NCBI GenBank assembly: GCA_030407315.1
Contig: JALQPE010000320.1
Coordinates: 203,683-267,682, forward strand
DNA from: Asparagopsis taxiformis
Taxonomy: Eukaryota; Rhodophyta; Florideophyceae; Bonnemaisoniales; Bonnemaisoniaceae
DNA: 64,000 bases
Direction: 5' to 3'
Below are positions 40,943 through 52,100 of this stretch, piece after piece. A program made the position numbers and the translations under genes. The notes below the pieces were generated by a model. The model saw nothing but the letters and a program-made list of their open reading frames with translations. It was not told the origin of the DNA and did not search any database. Each line of letters opens with the position of its first letter. The stretch's first letter is position 1.

Positions 40943-43117
40943 TTAATACTCCGTCTCCTGCTCCAAGCAAAGCTCCTCGGCATCACGCCGTGCCTGAGCA
41001 ATATTCGCCGAGCTGCCGTCAGAAATTCCTCCAACTGAATCCAGCAACACACCTTTCAACTTTTCCACAGCCATCGCTTGAATTTCTCTCAAACTTTCCC
41101 CATGTCGTCGCGTAGCATATTCCAGCTCAAACGCCGCCGTTCGTCTCGAGGCTCGAGCGAGACGATTCTCCGTTTTCGAGCCGTCCACACAGCTCGCCCC
41201 GAGGCCGCCAGCAAATCGACCAGCAATGCGTCGTCTCGCTCTACGTAGCTCCGCATCCGCTTGCGAAGCAACCCCCTGTACTTCCGCCTGCTTTTTCTGA
41301 AACTCCTCTACCAGCGCATCCTTGCCCGACTCGTTCACCGATGGATCCTCCAGAATCGCAGCAAGAATCTGTTGCGCACGAATCACTCCCTCCACCGAGC
41401 TCAGACGCGTCTCGTCCCCTACTTTAAACTCCTCAGATATAGCTTCCGCTATGTTGCTCTCCGAGTAGGTACATTTAATACCTTCGTCTTCGTGCAAAAT
41501 AGACATCGATCCTGCATCCGCCTTGCTCAGTCGCCAGCGTCGCAACTCCCCGTTGCCTGATAGTCCCATAACAACACCCTCTGCCGCTCTGTACACTGTT
41601 TGTACTGTGTCTCTTCGTCGGCCCCGCACACGCTCACTGATGCGCCGCACCAGACGAAGCTCCAGTTTCTTTGGCGATAGCACGACAACCCGGAATATTT
41701 CTACTTGACCCTCGTCTCCACCAACGATGAATGCATTTTCAGATGGGCAAACATAATTCGATACCGATAAGCCTCTAGAAGATGTGGGAACTGTGCAAAT
41801 GGATGTTGGCGCATATGGTAACATGCGTCGCACCACACATCGGCCCGTTTCTGATTCAAATGCTGCTAGCGAAGGGTCAGCTTCATTGCCAATCGTCAGC
41901 ACCAATATGCCGCCATAAAGCGCAATAACGCCCGATACTTTGCCACCATGCGCAATAAATGGTGTCGCTGTCGCTGCGCCTTGAACATCACATGGCATAA
42001 CGGCACCGTCTTCGTACCCGATGAACAAGTTTGCAATCGGGGTGACCGACGCATCGGAAGAGTTGGTCACATCGGAAATATCATTACTAGCTGCTCCTAA
42101 CGAGCATACTGGGGCATTGCGTAGATTGGAGCCTAGTAGAGCTCCACATATTTCTGGAGGAAGGATTCTTGTAGTTTTCTTCAGATGAATGACATCCAGA
42201 ATGCATACAGAACCATCACTAAGACCAACTATAGCATGGCTCGGCCTATTCACAGGTACTTGTACGGCTATTGGTGCAGACTCTTCCGCGTTACTAGCGC
42301 GGATGAATCTGCCGGTTCGCGATGAAGAAACGGAAAAGATGCGCATAGTTCGATCATCATGGCCCAAGATGATTTCATCAGTTGCAACCAAGTACGCTGC
42401 ACATGTCGCACGCATAGCATTGGCAGCATTTGATGAAGACCTCGGGGAAGAGCTAGAGGGCGGATGTGGCGAAGAAGGATTTGCTGAGAGCATTTCATTG
42501 ATGTTAAGGTGATGCAATTTTGTTGCATCGGAACGGAACACTTCTATAAACGATTCGGTGATAATGAAAATATGTTGTGAATGAACGTTGACAAAGGTCA
42601 GCAAGGGGGATAATGAATTTGCTGAATGAGCTTTCAACGGTTTGAGAGGGGTAGTCTTCTCTGGTAGTTGAAACTGCGACTGATCTGGGGCTACTGCAGG
42701 TGTGCGATCGCCGAAGAGTCTGCTTTCAGAGACCATTCCGGAGAGAGCTGTAGGTACAGCATTCGTAAGACCGGAGAGACTTTCCTGGGCGTTTGACAAA
42801 ACATCGTTGCGGGAAATGTCACGCTTTGCCTGTTCTATGGTAGTTTCAATGGTCGATGTAGCCTTTTTGAAAAGACCGGTAAGGAAGGAGCCGGGCGATT
42901 CTGTACGTTGCGGGTTGTTTGTCGGAGTTTGTGCGGCGGAATTTTGTGCAGTCCTATCGCCAACCTCAATAAAATCGGCAAATGTGTCAGGCAGTTGCGG
43001 CAATGAGCTTGAAGCGTCGGAGTGCGTGGGGCTGTTTGTTGTGGATGTAACCGCCGAGTTGGCTGCCGGCGGGGGAGGCGATATCCGCTCCGATGGGTCG
43101 GTGGGAGAGGATGCCAT
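40943..43117 (-). CDS. beta-propeller (WD40-like) protein with C-terminal coiled coil
   Basis: The first ATG is at 43117 (MASSPTDPSERI); the frame runs a few codons further without one. 724 residues. Residues 1-150 are Ser/Thr/Pro-rich and disordered, with a possible amphipathic helix (SFLTGLFKKATSTIETTIEQ). A degenerate propeller follows (about 165-540) with blades such as EIILGHDDRTMRIFSV, HAIVGLSDGSVCILDV, LFIGYEDGAVMPCDV and FIVGGDEGQVEIFRV. The C-terminal 150 residues are helical and charged (RAQQILAAILED, ADAELRRARRRIAGRF, RRDAEELCLEQE). A propeller plus helical tail suits a coat, tethering or nuclear-pore scaffold, but I cannot assign it to one. Confidence 0.72.
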   Translation of the reverse strand: MASSPTDPSERISPPPPAANSAVTSTTNSPTHSDASSSLPQLPDTFADFIEVGDRTAQNSAAQTPTNNPQRTESPGSFLTGLFKKATSTIETTIEQAKRDISRNDVLSNAQESLSGLTNAVPTALSGMVSESRLFGDRTPAVAPDQSQFQLPEKTTPLKPLKAHSANSLSPLLTFVNVHSQHIFIITESFIEVFRSDATKLHHLNINEMLSANPSSPHPPSSSSPRSSSNAANAMRATCAAYLVATDEIILGHDDRTMRIFSVSSSRTGRFIRASNAEESAPIAVQVPVNRPSHAIVGLSDGSVCILDVIHLKKTTRILPPEICGALLGSNLRNAPVCSLGAASNDISDVTNSSDASVTPIANLFIGYEDGAVMPCDVQGAATATPFIAHGGKVSGVIALYGGILVLTIGNEADPSLAAFESETGRCVVRRMLPYAPTSICTVPTSSRGLSVSNYVCPSENAFIVGGDEGQVEIFRVVVLSPKKLELRLVRRISERVRGRRRDTVQTVYRAAEGVVMGLSGNGELRRWRLSKADAGSMSILHEDEGIKCTYSESNIAEAISEEFKVGDETRLSSVEGVIRAQQILAAILEDPSVNESGKDALVEEFQKKQAEVQGVASQADAELRRARRRIAGRFAGGLGASCVDGSKTENRLARASRRTAAFELEYATRRHGESLREIQAMAVEKLKGVLLDSVGGISDGSSANIAQARRDAEELCLEQETEY

Positions 43118-43438
43118 GAAGACTGGGGTGTGGTTCAATGCGAGACGACAGGGAACGCCATTAAAATCGTGGTACGCTCGCGATGCATATCAAAGCAATG
43201 AATGAAGGGTGTGATGGCACCTCATCACCAATATATCGAAGCATTGTTGCTCCTTAGCATTCACAATCTTTATTTTTGGAAATTATCTACATGTTCCAAT
43301 TTGTCCCACTTTCTTGATCGAAGCTCGTTGTGGTGTGAGTAACCGATGCTCATCAAGCAGTTGCGATGTAAATGATGAGCAAATCATCGCGCGGCGTGAC
43401 ATGATTGCTTGACATGGATTGCCTATTCGGTCAAGCAT
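43118..43438. other. spacer between two minus-strand genes
   Basis: Holds the promoter side of the propeller gene and the 3' end of the MAP kinase gene. No further feature is seen. Confidence 0.4.
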
Positions 43439-44849
43439 TTATCGTCGGATTGGTATCACCCTTCGGTACTCTGTAGGAATCAATTCCGGGTGCAGCCGGA
43501 ATATTTCCGAATTGGGTCGGAAAAGATATATTTCTGCAAGGATCATCGTTTTGATATCAGCCACTCTAAGTTCTTCACCATCGGCTACTCGTGGTTCTAT
43601 GTCACTCACATTCACTGCATCCCTGCTGTAATCTTCATAAAGTTCGTCATGCAGACTAGCGACATACGGATGCTCAAGCGCTTGTGCTGCCGTGAGTCGT
43701 TGCGAAGGGTCGAATCGTAATAATTTCTGCATCAGATCTATAGCGAGAGGATTCGCATCCGGAAACAGTTCATGAAATGGCACTGGCATTGTGTTCGGCA
43801 ACCCTTCTAGGAATTTGCGAGCTCTCAAAGATATCACATGTCTCATTTCCGCTTCACATGGTTTGCCGAGTACTCTGCATATCGTCTCCACCTGATGCTT
43901 GAAATCCTTTCCAGGAAATAGTACTTTTCGCCCCAGCAGGTCTCCCATTATGCACCCCAGAGACCACAGATCTACTGCGTTTGTGTACTTGGAAGTCAAC
44001 ACCAATTCCGGAGCCCTGTACCAACGAGTAACAACATATTCAGTCATTCCACCCGGTCCATTTTCGTTTGTCCAGTCAACGTATCTCGCCAGCCCAAAAT
44101 CGCATATTGTCAAATCGCAAGACTCTTGAATCAGAATATTTGCGGGTTTCAAATCCCGATGCAAAACAGAGAGACTAAAACGTAAGCAAGAACATATGTT
44201 GTCAGCCAACAGAACCAAGCCAAACTATACAAGCATGTACGTATCACGACACTTACCCATGCAAATATTTCAGCGCGCAAAGAATTTGGTATACAAAGTA
44301 TTTGTGATGCTCATCCGTGAGAGGGACATTGGATGCCACAATTCTGCTCAGATCCTTATCGTAAAGAGGGCTCATCATGTAAAGCTCACGAAAGCTTTCA
44401 AGCGAGTCAGGCGCCTCCATGTCGGTTAGAGGTAAAATCTGCGCAATGTTTGGAACAGATGGAAAAAATATTCAGCCCATAGTCAGTTTTCTGCAGTCGC
44501 CGCACACAACGCGTTGGTAATAGAAACGTTATTGAGTTCTCACATTTTCGTGCCGAAGGAGACGCATGAGACGGATTTCACGCAGTATACGTTTTGCATC
44601 GGTGATTTCTTCGAACGCACTGCATATTCTTTTTATAGCAACTTGCGTGCCAGTCTGCAGATCGAGCCCTGAAACCACCACTCCATACGCACCCACGCCA
44701 ATAACTTTAATAAGCTTATACCTTTTGAGCACAGTGAATTCAATTCCTCGAACATCATATGTGTGCTTCTTTGGTGTTGAACAAGATACAAGGGATATGC
44801 CGTTTTGCTCCAAGGACATTAGTTCATGTTCGCTATGAAAACAATTCAT
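43439..44849 (-). CDS. TEY-type MAP kinase (three exons)
   Basis: Exons 44544-44849, 44257-44438 and 43439-44174 join in frame to 407 residues; introns have donors GTGAGA and GTAAGT, and acceptors GCGCAG and TTTTAG. The N-lobe has the Gly loop GVGAYGVV and VAIKRI; the exon 1/2 junction reads RHEN-ILPL and the exon 2/3 junction YLHG-LSVLHRD, as expected for MAPKs. HRDLKPAN has its catalytic Asp at 170, DFG is at 188-190 and the activation loop carries TEY at 207-209 (GGMTEYVVTRWYRAPEL). The MAPK insert (LGKPCEAEMRHV) and C-lobe (LLRFDPSQRLTAAQALEHPY) are intact. TEY marks the ERK-like branch activated by a MAPKK. The C-terminal tail beyond the fold is about 60 residues. Confidence 0.92.
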
Positions 44850-45252
44850 AGTTTCTGAGAGTCCGCGATCTAGATGTCAGCATGTGTGGTGGGAATGGAA
44901 CTGCAACTACGAAAGAAGCCGCGAGAAGGAACATGGACTTTATCTTTTTCAATATGACGGGTATATTCCTCTTCTGATCGTGTCTGATCGGAGCGTTACG
45001 TGGACTAGAGAAACCAAAATGCAATGAGAACACGTAATGAGTCAGTGTGGGCAAAAAGTGTACAATTTCATGGTCAGTGTATTTAATATTGACAAAGTCT
45101 GCCTTTCTATGAGGATACGATCCAACAAAGGACACCGGTCTATGGTTATCAGTTAATAATGGGAAGTGACCAGAACAAGAAGGAATGGCCGCTTTTCTAA
45201 GAATACTGTTTGCAGTTGTTCAGAGTCACATAGAACGAAATATTTGACGCTT
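44850..45252. other. spacer between two minus-strand genes
   Basis: Promoter side of the MAP kinase gene and 3' end of the DUF547 gene. No gene is seen. Confidence 0.4.
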
Positions 45253-46548
45253 TCAAACCGAGCTATCGTTCACTGTCCAGTCGTAACCAGCAAAGACAAC
45301 CTTGAAATCGTCAATCCCTTCCTCCTTGTCCTGTAGAAGGGTGCCCAAGCTTTCTTTCTTACTCGTGCTGAGGTATGGCAGCGTCCATCTCAGTAGCGAG
45401 TCAACATCTCCAGTTTCCGAAAAGTCACATTGATACCATTGCAAAATTTTGGGAAGGGTGACTTCACGCGTGTTCGAATCTACTTCCAAGTCTTGCAAGT
45501 AGACGCGAGTCGCTGAATCAAGTTCACAATCCAAGTTACGAGCATCATAGAAGCGCACTGCGGGGCAGCTCTTGGCGCCGCAGTTGAGGGCAAAGTGAAT
45601 ACGAGGGTCGACAGTTGGCAGGATACACTGCCGTCGTGCATCGGTATCTGCAAAGGGGGGTTGGGCAAACGGGCCACTGCCACGCTTGTTTGACCGCAGT
45701 ACACCATGCTCAATCATATTGAGTGAGTACGGACGACCACCTATATCGTATGCGGCGGAATTGTACAGCGAAATCCGTTCAAACATTGTGCGCGGTTTTG
45801 ACTTGACGGCTATGGCATGAATCATGAGACTGTTGTACACGTTGAGGAAAAATGCTTTTCGTTCGTCATCACGAAGCAGAAGAGGGTCAAAGTAGCGCAA
45901 CTTTCGAGCAGACGTCAAGTATTTGTGAAAATCATGGGAATGAATGAGTGAAGAGTAGTCAACATCATGGCTTTCGGGGTCAATCGCGCGGCGGTACAAG
46001 GTAATAATATTTTCGCTGAGTTCCTCCGCGGTGCGCAACATGAGTTCTGGACCGACGCTACCGTTAGCCCATAAAGAATTGACACAGACACACTTATCCT
46101 GGGAAGCGCACCCCATTCGAGACTGACGAAGCGCGACAGAGTCTGCATCATTTCGCGGAACGACCTGGTCGGTATCACTGGAAGCCTTTTCGTCCTCCTT
46201 CTCCGAGGAGCTTGTATGGACGAGAGGTTCTTGTCGCTTACGCTTTAGCTGGCGTCGCTCCTTGTGGGTGGCGAGCGAATTTGAAGAGGCAGGGTGATTG
46301 GAAAGGGAAATGGCACAGGCGGCATTGAGCACGTGAGGGGGAGCGCCGAAGAGAAGGTCCAGAGCGTCGCGGTATCGTGCGCGCACAGCGGCCATAATTC
46401 CCGGGCCGCCTGTGGCGGTGACATTTTCAAGTGGAGGAGTGGCGGGCAAGCGCTGATCCCTGGTCTCGAAGCCTTTGCTTCTCCGCGCGGTTTTCTTCGC
46501 AATGGCGCCAGAGACCGCAAGCGTGCGGACGTGTTTTCTGTCGGTCAT
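45253..46548 (-). CDS. DUF547 domain protein
   Basis: The frame is open back to 46860 but without an ATG; the first ATG at 46548 (MTDRKHVRTLAVSG) gives 431 residues. An upstream exon adding a targeting sequence cannot be excluded. Residues 1-160 are basic and disordered. The DUF547 domain follows (about 200-385): ERKAFFLNVYNSLMIHAI, YDIGGRPYSLNMIEHGVLR and DPRIHFALNCGAKSCPAVRF, the hallmark motifs. The C-terminus continues with LPKILQWYQCDF. The biochemical role of this family is unknown; in plants it is often fused to a leucine-zipper domain, which I do not see here. Confidence 0.85.
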   Translation of the reverse strand: MTDRKHVRTLAVSGAIAKKTARRSKGFETRDQRLPATPPLENVTATGGPGIMAAVRARYRDALDLLFGAPPHVLNAACAISLSNHPASSNSLATHKERRQLKRKRQEPLVHTSSSEKEDEKASSDTDQVVPRNDADSVALRQSRMGCASQDKCVCVNSLWANGSVGPELMLRTAEELSENIITLYRRAIDPESHDVDYSSLIHSHDFHKYLTSARKLRYFDPLLLRDDERKAFFLNVYNSLMIHAIAVKSKPRTMFERISLYNSAAYDIGGRPYSLNMIEHGVLRSNKRGSGPFAQPPFADTDARRQCILPTVDPRIHFALNCGAKSCPAVRFYDARNLDCELDSATRVYLQDLEVDSNTREVTLPKILQWYQCDFSETGDVDSLLRWTLPYLSTSKKESLGTLLQDKEEGIDDFKVVFAGYDWTVNDSSV

Positions 46549-48682
46549 GCTGGGCACTGGCGGACGCAGTGCTTGAATTGAGAGTGGCGGTCGGGTGTGT
46601 GAAAGGCGTGTTGGGTAATAATGGAAACGAGGAACGGTCGCGGTTAGCGAACGTTTCGAGTGAACTAAAAGCGTGTTGGACGAACCAAAGGCGCCGATGA
46701 GATATTGAGGGATACGCAGTAGAGGAAAAAAATGATGAAATATCTGTGGTAGCGCACAGCCGTAGGAGTAGTGCTGTGCGGCTCGTGGTCCAAGAAAGCG
46801 TAGCCGTTCATTAACGAACAAAGTGCTCCACAAGTGCTGTATTACAGTCGCATGCCCCAAAATCCATTAAAACTACCTATATCTTGCTGGTGATCCGCCT
46901 CTGCTCAGTTTTTTCCGTATTTTAACTTTCCTGTCCGCACACATTTCCGTCTCTGAAGAGCGCTCAATGTGACGGGGCAGCCCTTAAGATATCTGTGGCC
47001 AGCGATTGTGCCGTATAGCGATAGATTTGCGCTGTCTATTTCATAGATCTTTTCTTCCTTTTGACGAATAGTCGCGTCTCGTAGCTAAAATATCTTCTCT
47101 TTCATTCCATCTGACAGCCTATCACATTTCGAGAACAAACTCTGCGAACGACCATTCTGTCCGCACTCTCTCTCGTCCCGCCACCTGTTCTTTTTCTTCA
47201 CTACAGATATTTTGCGGTACAATACCCACAAACTTAGATTGCTTGACGTGCTTCTATTTTCTTTGTGCTGGTAAAAAATCCCCTTAATTCATTACGTGTA
47301 TCACTTACCCTCTCGAGATGCCACTCATCTTCGCCACCTGCGAACAACAACTGTGTGTTATGCTGACTGCAGTGTTGGACGACTCCATGCTTTGTCTTAT
47401 TTCGTATTGAAATTCTTTGGCCAACCAAACCCCTCCCTCCCAAGTTGTTCAGAACAGCTTAATTTTTTCGCTTGGATGGGTTGAGCCCATTCTCAGTATG
47501 AGTGGCGCACCGATAGTGTTCATCAACATGTGAGGTACCCTTGTCAAATTTGGGGTACTTTGACAACTTATATTTCCTGCATTTTAGACACCGCCAGATA
47601 TCTAGCTGATTGCTGCTCTGAAAACCTAGCTGTACTGCGCTATACATGGCTTTGGGAAATTACTTGCAGGCTCTCAAACGTGCGTCTTTGCACATCCTAA
47701 AATTAAGAGTATCTCGATGAACGATCTGGAGAAAGTATCAATGGGTAAATCTCTGATATGAAGAACAAATGGCTACAAAATCACATCTCCACCGCAGTGC
47801 ACAAACTGTCGTGAATGTGTGAGTAATGCAGGTACCCTTCCAGTTGTTCATTGGCATCGTCGCCAAGCTTGAACACTACTCTATCCATCTCATCAGACCG
47901 ACGTAGGCTCGTGCTATATATGGGGTGAAGGAGAGCCGTAGTGTTTTGGGTTTGTCTTGGAATTGAGCTGTATTTAAGTCTTCTGTCAGTATGTCCGCGC
48001 TATTGTTCAGTGTTAGCGCGCATGGGGTGTATACTTCTTTCTCGGCATTCAATGAGTTCTCACCGGTAGTGGTACATAATATTTATGTGGTTCAATTTAC
48101 ACGTTGGCAGTGACATATCTAGCGTAGGTATTGCTCCGAATTGTACGGATAAAGCTTTGTAGGTGTCATTTCCGAATGGTGCAGGTCACGATGTAAATTG
48201 CGGAGACAGAAGATATGTTATGCGGTTTAGAATGAGGCAACATATACTGCCACGCAAGTACAGGTGGGTATGAACCGCTACCTCTTTGATAGCCACTCGA
48301 TCGTTGCAGTGCTGTATGGTATGTGGGTTCCTGTCGTAGAGCTTCTTGTGTCAGTACACGATGCCTACTCGCTATCTGAATACTTAGTTAATGTTTTAGT
48401 GAGTCCATGTTTGTGGTGTATGTCAGTGGTTATTGTTGCTTTGAGATACCGTTGGACGCGAATTACTGTTTGCCAGTACCATTTTGTGAGAGATTGAGGA
48501 GATCTGCCCCAGAATCCTGTGAAGAAGACTATTTTAGGCTTTGTTGAATCTGCCAAGTATCTGGGGCTGCCTATATCGGAATGGTAGTAGTGATTGGAAG
48601 CGCCGAGTGGCTTGGAATGGTCTATATTCGGAGATATCAGATCCGACGGTATAGATGAGGTTTCTATTTTAGAGCCTAGTGT
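46549..48682. other. intergenic, no gene seen
   Basis: About 2.1 kb, A/T-richer than the gene island. I looked on the minus strand for the C-terminal catalytic half of ATE1, whose remains end just to the right, and found no recognisable trace. Short frames here have no motifs. Confidence 0.5.
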
Positions 48683-48765
48683 CTATCGGACAAGTGGCCT
48701 CATATGAGGCCAATTTTTACCATTGTAGTTTAAATTAAAAAAATAAACGAATAGCTCCAATTTTA

Positions 48766-48946
48766 CCACTAGAAGACTCGCCGGCGAGATTAATGATATG
48801 GCAGGGAGTTGCGGTAATGTGTGGAAATCCAGAAAAGCGGCTGCTACTGGGCCAGGAAGGTTTTGACGCTCTGCGGCGGCGAGGACCGAGGCCACGTTAC
48901 TGGTCAGATGCAGCATGCTAGAATCGGTGAGTTTAGATGTTCAGAG
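48766..48946 (-). pseudogene. ATE1: ATE1 pseudogene, internal fragment left of the retrotransposon
   Basis: Reading the minus strand from the retrotransposon's outer edge, removal of the element and one target-site copy continues the ATE1 frame from the other side through KKSPL, an in-frame TGA, then TSKLTDSSMLHLTSNVASVL. The TSNVASVLAAAERQ stretch corresponds to the conserved ATE1 block that reads roughly YTSNIAFPIAAAIKR in plants. Similarity fades by about 48766. The catalytic C-terminal domain is missing. Confidence 0.75.
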
Positions 48947-49063
48947 TGTGGAAGAATGTGTTTACGATTTGGATGCCTGTCTTTATTGTTGATCGTCGCG
49001 ACGGTGAGTTTGTTTAAATAGGATAATGTGCTGTAAATACTGTAATGTATAAGTTGTTCGTTA
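48947..49063 (-). repeat. 3' LTR of the Ty1/copia element
   Basis: Matches 53540-53656 at 116 of 117 positions; the one difference is in the second base of its inner end (minus strand TAACG versus TGACG). Confidence 0.93.
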
Positions 49064-49122
49064 AGTTGTTCGGGAGAGTGAAGCATGGTGCTGGACACGG
49101 GGCGGAAAGAGAAAGTTGTTCG

Positions 49123-52100
49123 TCAGTCGCCGCGGACCGTGGGCAGGGCCATGTTGAGCAGCGGGAGTTTGTCTGTAAACTGGGATGGCTTCAAGGCTTT
49201 GGTGAGGATATCCGCCGGGTTCTGAGTCGAAGGAATGTGAGTAGGTGAAATAAACTTCTGGCGTACTTGTTCTCGGAGCCAATGGTGTTTGACATCTATG
49301 TGTCTGGATTTGGGAGTTGGAAATTTCGCAGTGGCGGTGCTGATGGCGGCTGCATTGTCGATGAAAAGGGGTATTGGTTTGGTAGAGGAGTGGCCGATTT
49401 CGGATAGGAAGTTCGCTACAGTAAGAAGCTGTTGACCTGTATGGAAGCCAGCGACATACTCAGCGTGGTGCGTAGATGAGACCACGTTCGGCTGCCGTTT
49501 GGATTGCCAGGATACTGGAGAGGAATTGTAGAATATGACGGATCCAGTTGTTGAGCGTCTTGTGCTCGGACATGCGGCAAAGTCTGAATCAGAGAATGCT
49601 TCGAGGCCGGTGTTGTATGTGCGTGAGTATTTGAGGCCTAGGTGCTGGGTGCCCTTAAGGTAACACAGCGTGCGGATCGCAGATTTCCAGTGGAAGTTCT
49701 TCGGGGCATTGCTGTAGCGGCCAAGAAAGCCCACAATAAAGGATATATCGGGACGAGTTGAATCGCACAGGTAGCGAAGACAGCCTATTAGGGCTTTGTA
49801 ATCTTTTGTAGATACGTCCAGGTCGCCGCTTTGGTCTGCATCAGAGTTCAAAAGTTCAGAGGCAATGGGAGATTTGACTGGCCGAGCGTCGGATTGTCCG
49901 AATCGTTCAAGAATAGTTTGAATGTAACCGGGTTGTGTGATGAATATGCCATCTTCACGATGAGTGATCTTCCAGCCTAATATGTTTTCAACTCTTCCGA
50001 GATCTTTGAGGCTGTATTTCGTTTTGAGGTGGGCTTTTACTCTTTCGACGAGCTGCGAGTCGTTAGTGATGACGAGAAAGTCGTCAACTGTGACAACAAG
50101 AAGTACGAATTTCTGTGGCGCATTCTTATCTCGGAGTATGAAAGAACAGGTGTCTGATGACAGTCTCGTGATATTAGAAATTGTAAGAAAGTCCGATAGG
50201 CCTTCAGTAAAGATTTTGCAAGCCTGTCTACTGCCGTACATGTTGCCAGTCAACTTGGCTACATGTCCTGGATACTTGAGAGATCCGTTAAAGCGGCGCG
50301 GCTGTTGGAGGTATATTTCTCTGTCCTCAGTGAACGTTTCGTTAAGGAAAGCAGCTTCAAGATCCCAGTGATAAGTTTGATAGTTGTGAGCAGCAGCAAT
50401 TGCTAGTGCAGTGCGGATGGCATCTCTGCTCGCGACCGGGCTGGATAGATCGTTTGGATCGTAATGGATTCCAGGCACTTGACGGTCGCCACGAATTGTG
50501 CACCGTACTTTGCGAAGCGTGGGAGTGCCGTTGCCGTCAGTTTTGACTTTGAGTACCGTGGTGAGTGGCAGTAACTTGGTGTTGTCTGGTATCAAAGTCT
50601 GAGGTACATAGGTGAGCACTCCGCGTGATTCGAGGCTATCGAGCTCACTGTTCCATGCTATTTCCCATTCGAGGGAATCGGGAGCGTTGCGTGCTTGGAC
50701 GACATTGGCTGGCTCGGTGAACTGGGGATTGGACGGGTTCGGAATGGCGGTGAAGTAGGCGTGGTCGGACATAGTTGTGGTGCGGATGGGGTCGTTTGTT
50801 GCGTTGTAAACGGTAAAGTCAGCAATTCGGCACCTGATGATTTTGTTCGTGTCTATGTTATAAGTGTAATAGTGGCTGTAATCAGCTCGGCCTATGTAAT
50901 GCAGAAGGCGTGCTCGGGGTTCGAGTTTGGTGTGTGGAGACGGGTCGTGGACATATCCAGGGGTGGCGAAAGGTAAGAGGGTGTGGACTTGAGGTGTGGA
51001 ACCAGTCCATAGTTTGTGGGGAAGTTGGCCGTGAGCGCTATGCGGAATATGATTGATGGCGTCAGCGGCAGCCATGACGGCATAGTCCCAGAGAGAAGCT
51101 GGAAGGTTAGAGGTGAGGAGGGTTGATCGGGCCGCTTCCATAATAGTGCGGTTGACACGTTCCGCTAGGGAATTCTCTTGCGGGGTGTGTGGAACCGTGG
51201 GATGGGTGACAATATTGTTGTCAGCATAGAAGTTGCGGAGGTCATTTGAAAAATATTCCAGAGCATTGTCCGACGTTATGTGTTGTACACGATAGGGAGT
51301 GTGGGCGTGGATGTTGGAGATGTGTTCTTTGATGAAGCTGGCCGCTGCTGATTTGGTTGGTGCGCACTTGACAACGAGAAAACGGCTGCCTTCATCAAGG
51401 AAGGTGGCAAAAAATCTGTTGCCGTGGAGGGAGTCAATTGGGAGCGGACCACAGATGTCTGTATGTATGTGGGTGCCAATTGCTGCGGTGCGTTGGCGGC
51501 GACGAAATGGGGATGCAGACGATTTCCCTTGCGCGCATCCTGAGCATGTGAACTCTTTTGGAGGAGTGCGTAAGAGGCTTTTGGGCATATTGGGAACCAA
51601 TCCATTTTTAGCCATGTAGTGAATTCGTGTTGGGTGAGTATGGAGCAGTTTCAGGTGCCATAAGTGGTAGTCTCGGATAGTAGAGGGGAGATCTATTTGG
51701 ACACGAGGGTGTGGACGTGTCTTGATAGTATTTTTGACTGCACGAGGTTTTCGATTTCCAGCGGATTTCAGCAAGACTGCTGTTTTGGACAGTCTGGTGT
51801 TTGTGGGCTTGCGCACATGGTGAGTTGGGATTGTGGGAGCAACTGCAGGTGGTTTCCTAGAGTTGGAGAGGTTTTTAGGAGGTCTAGTGCGGTGGGAAGG
51901 CAAAGTTCGAGCGGCATTGACGGTGATGTGTGGTGGGAGGGTGGTAGTGATGCGGTACATGTTGTCTCGGTGTTTAGGTGCAGTGGCGATTATTTTATCA
52001 GGATCTGGGGGTGGTGAAGGGGAGGTTATGTAATCAAAGTCCTTCTGGAATAGGATGTCATGCGTTTTGCTTATCTGTGGGACTGATAGTAAGTTATGTT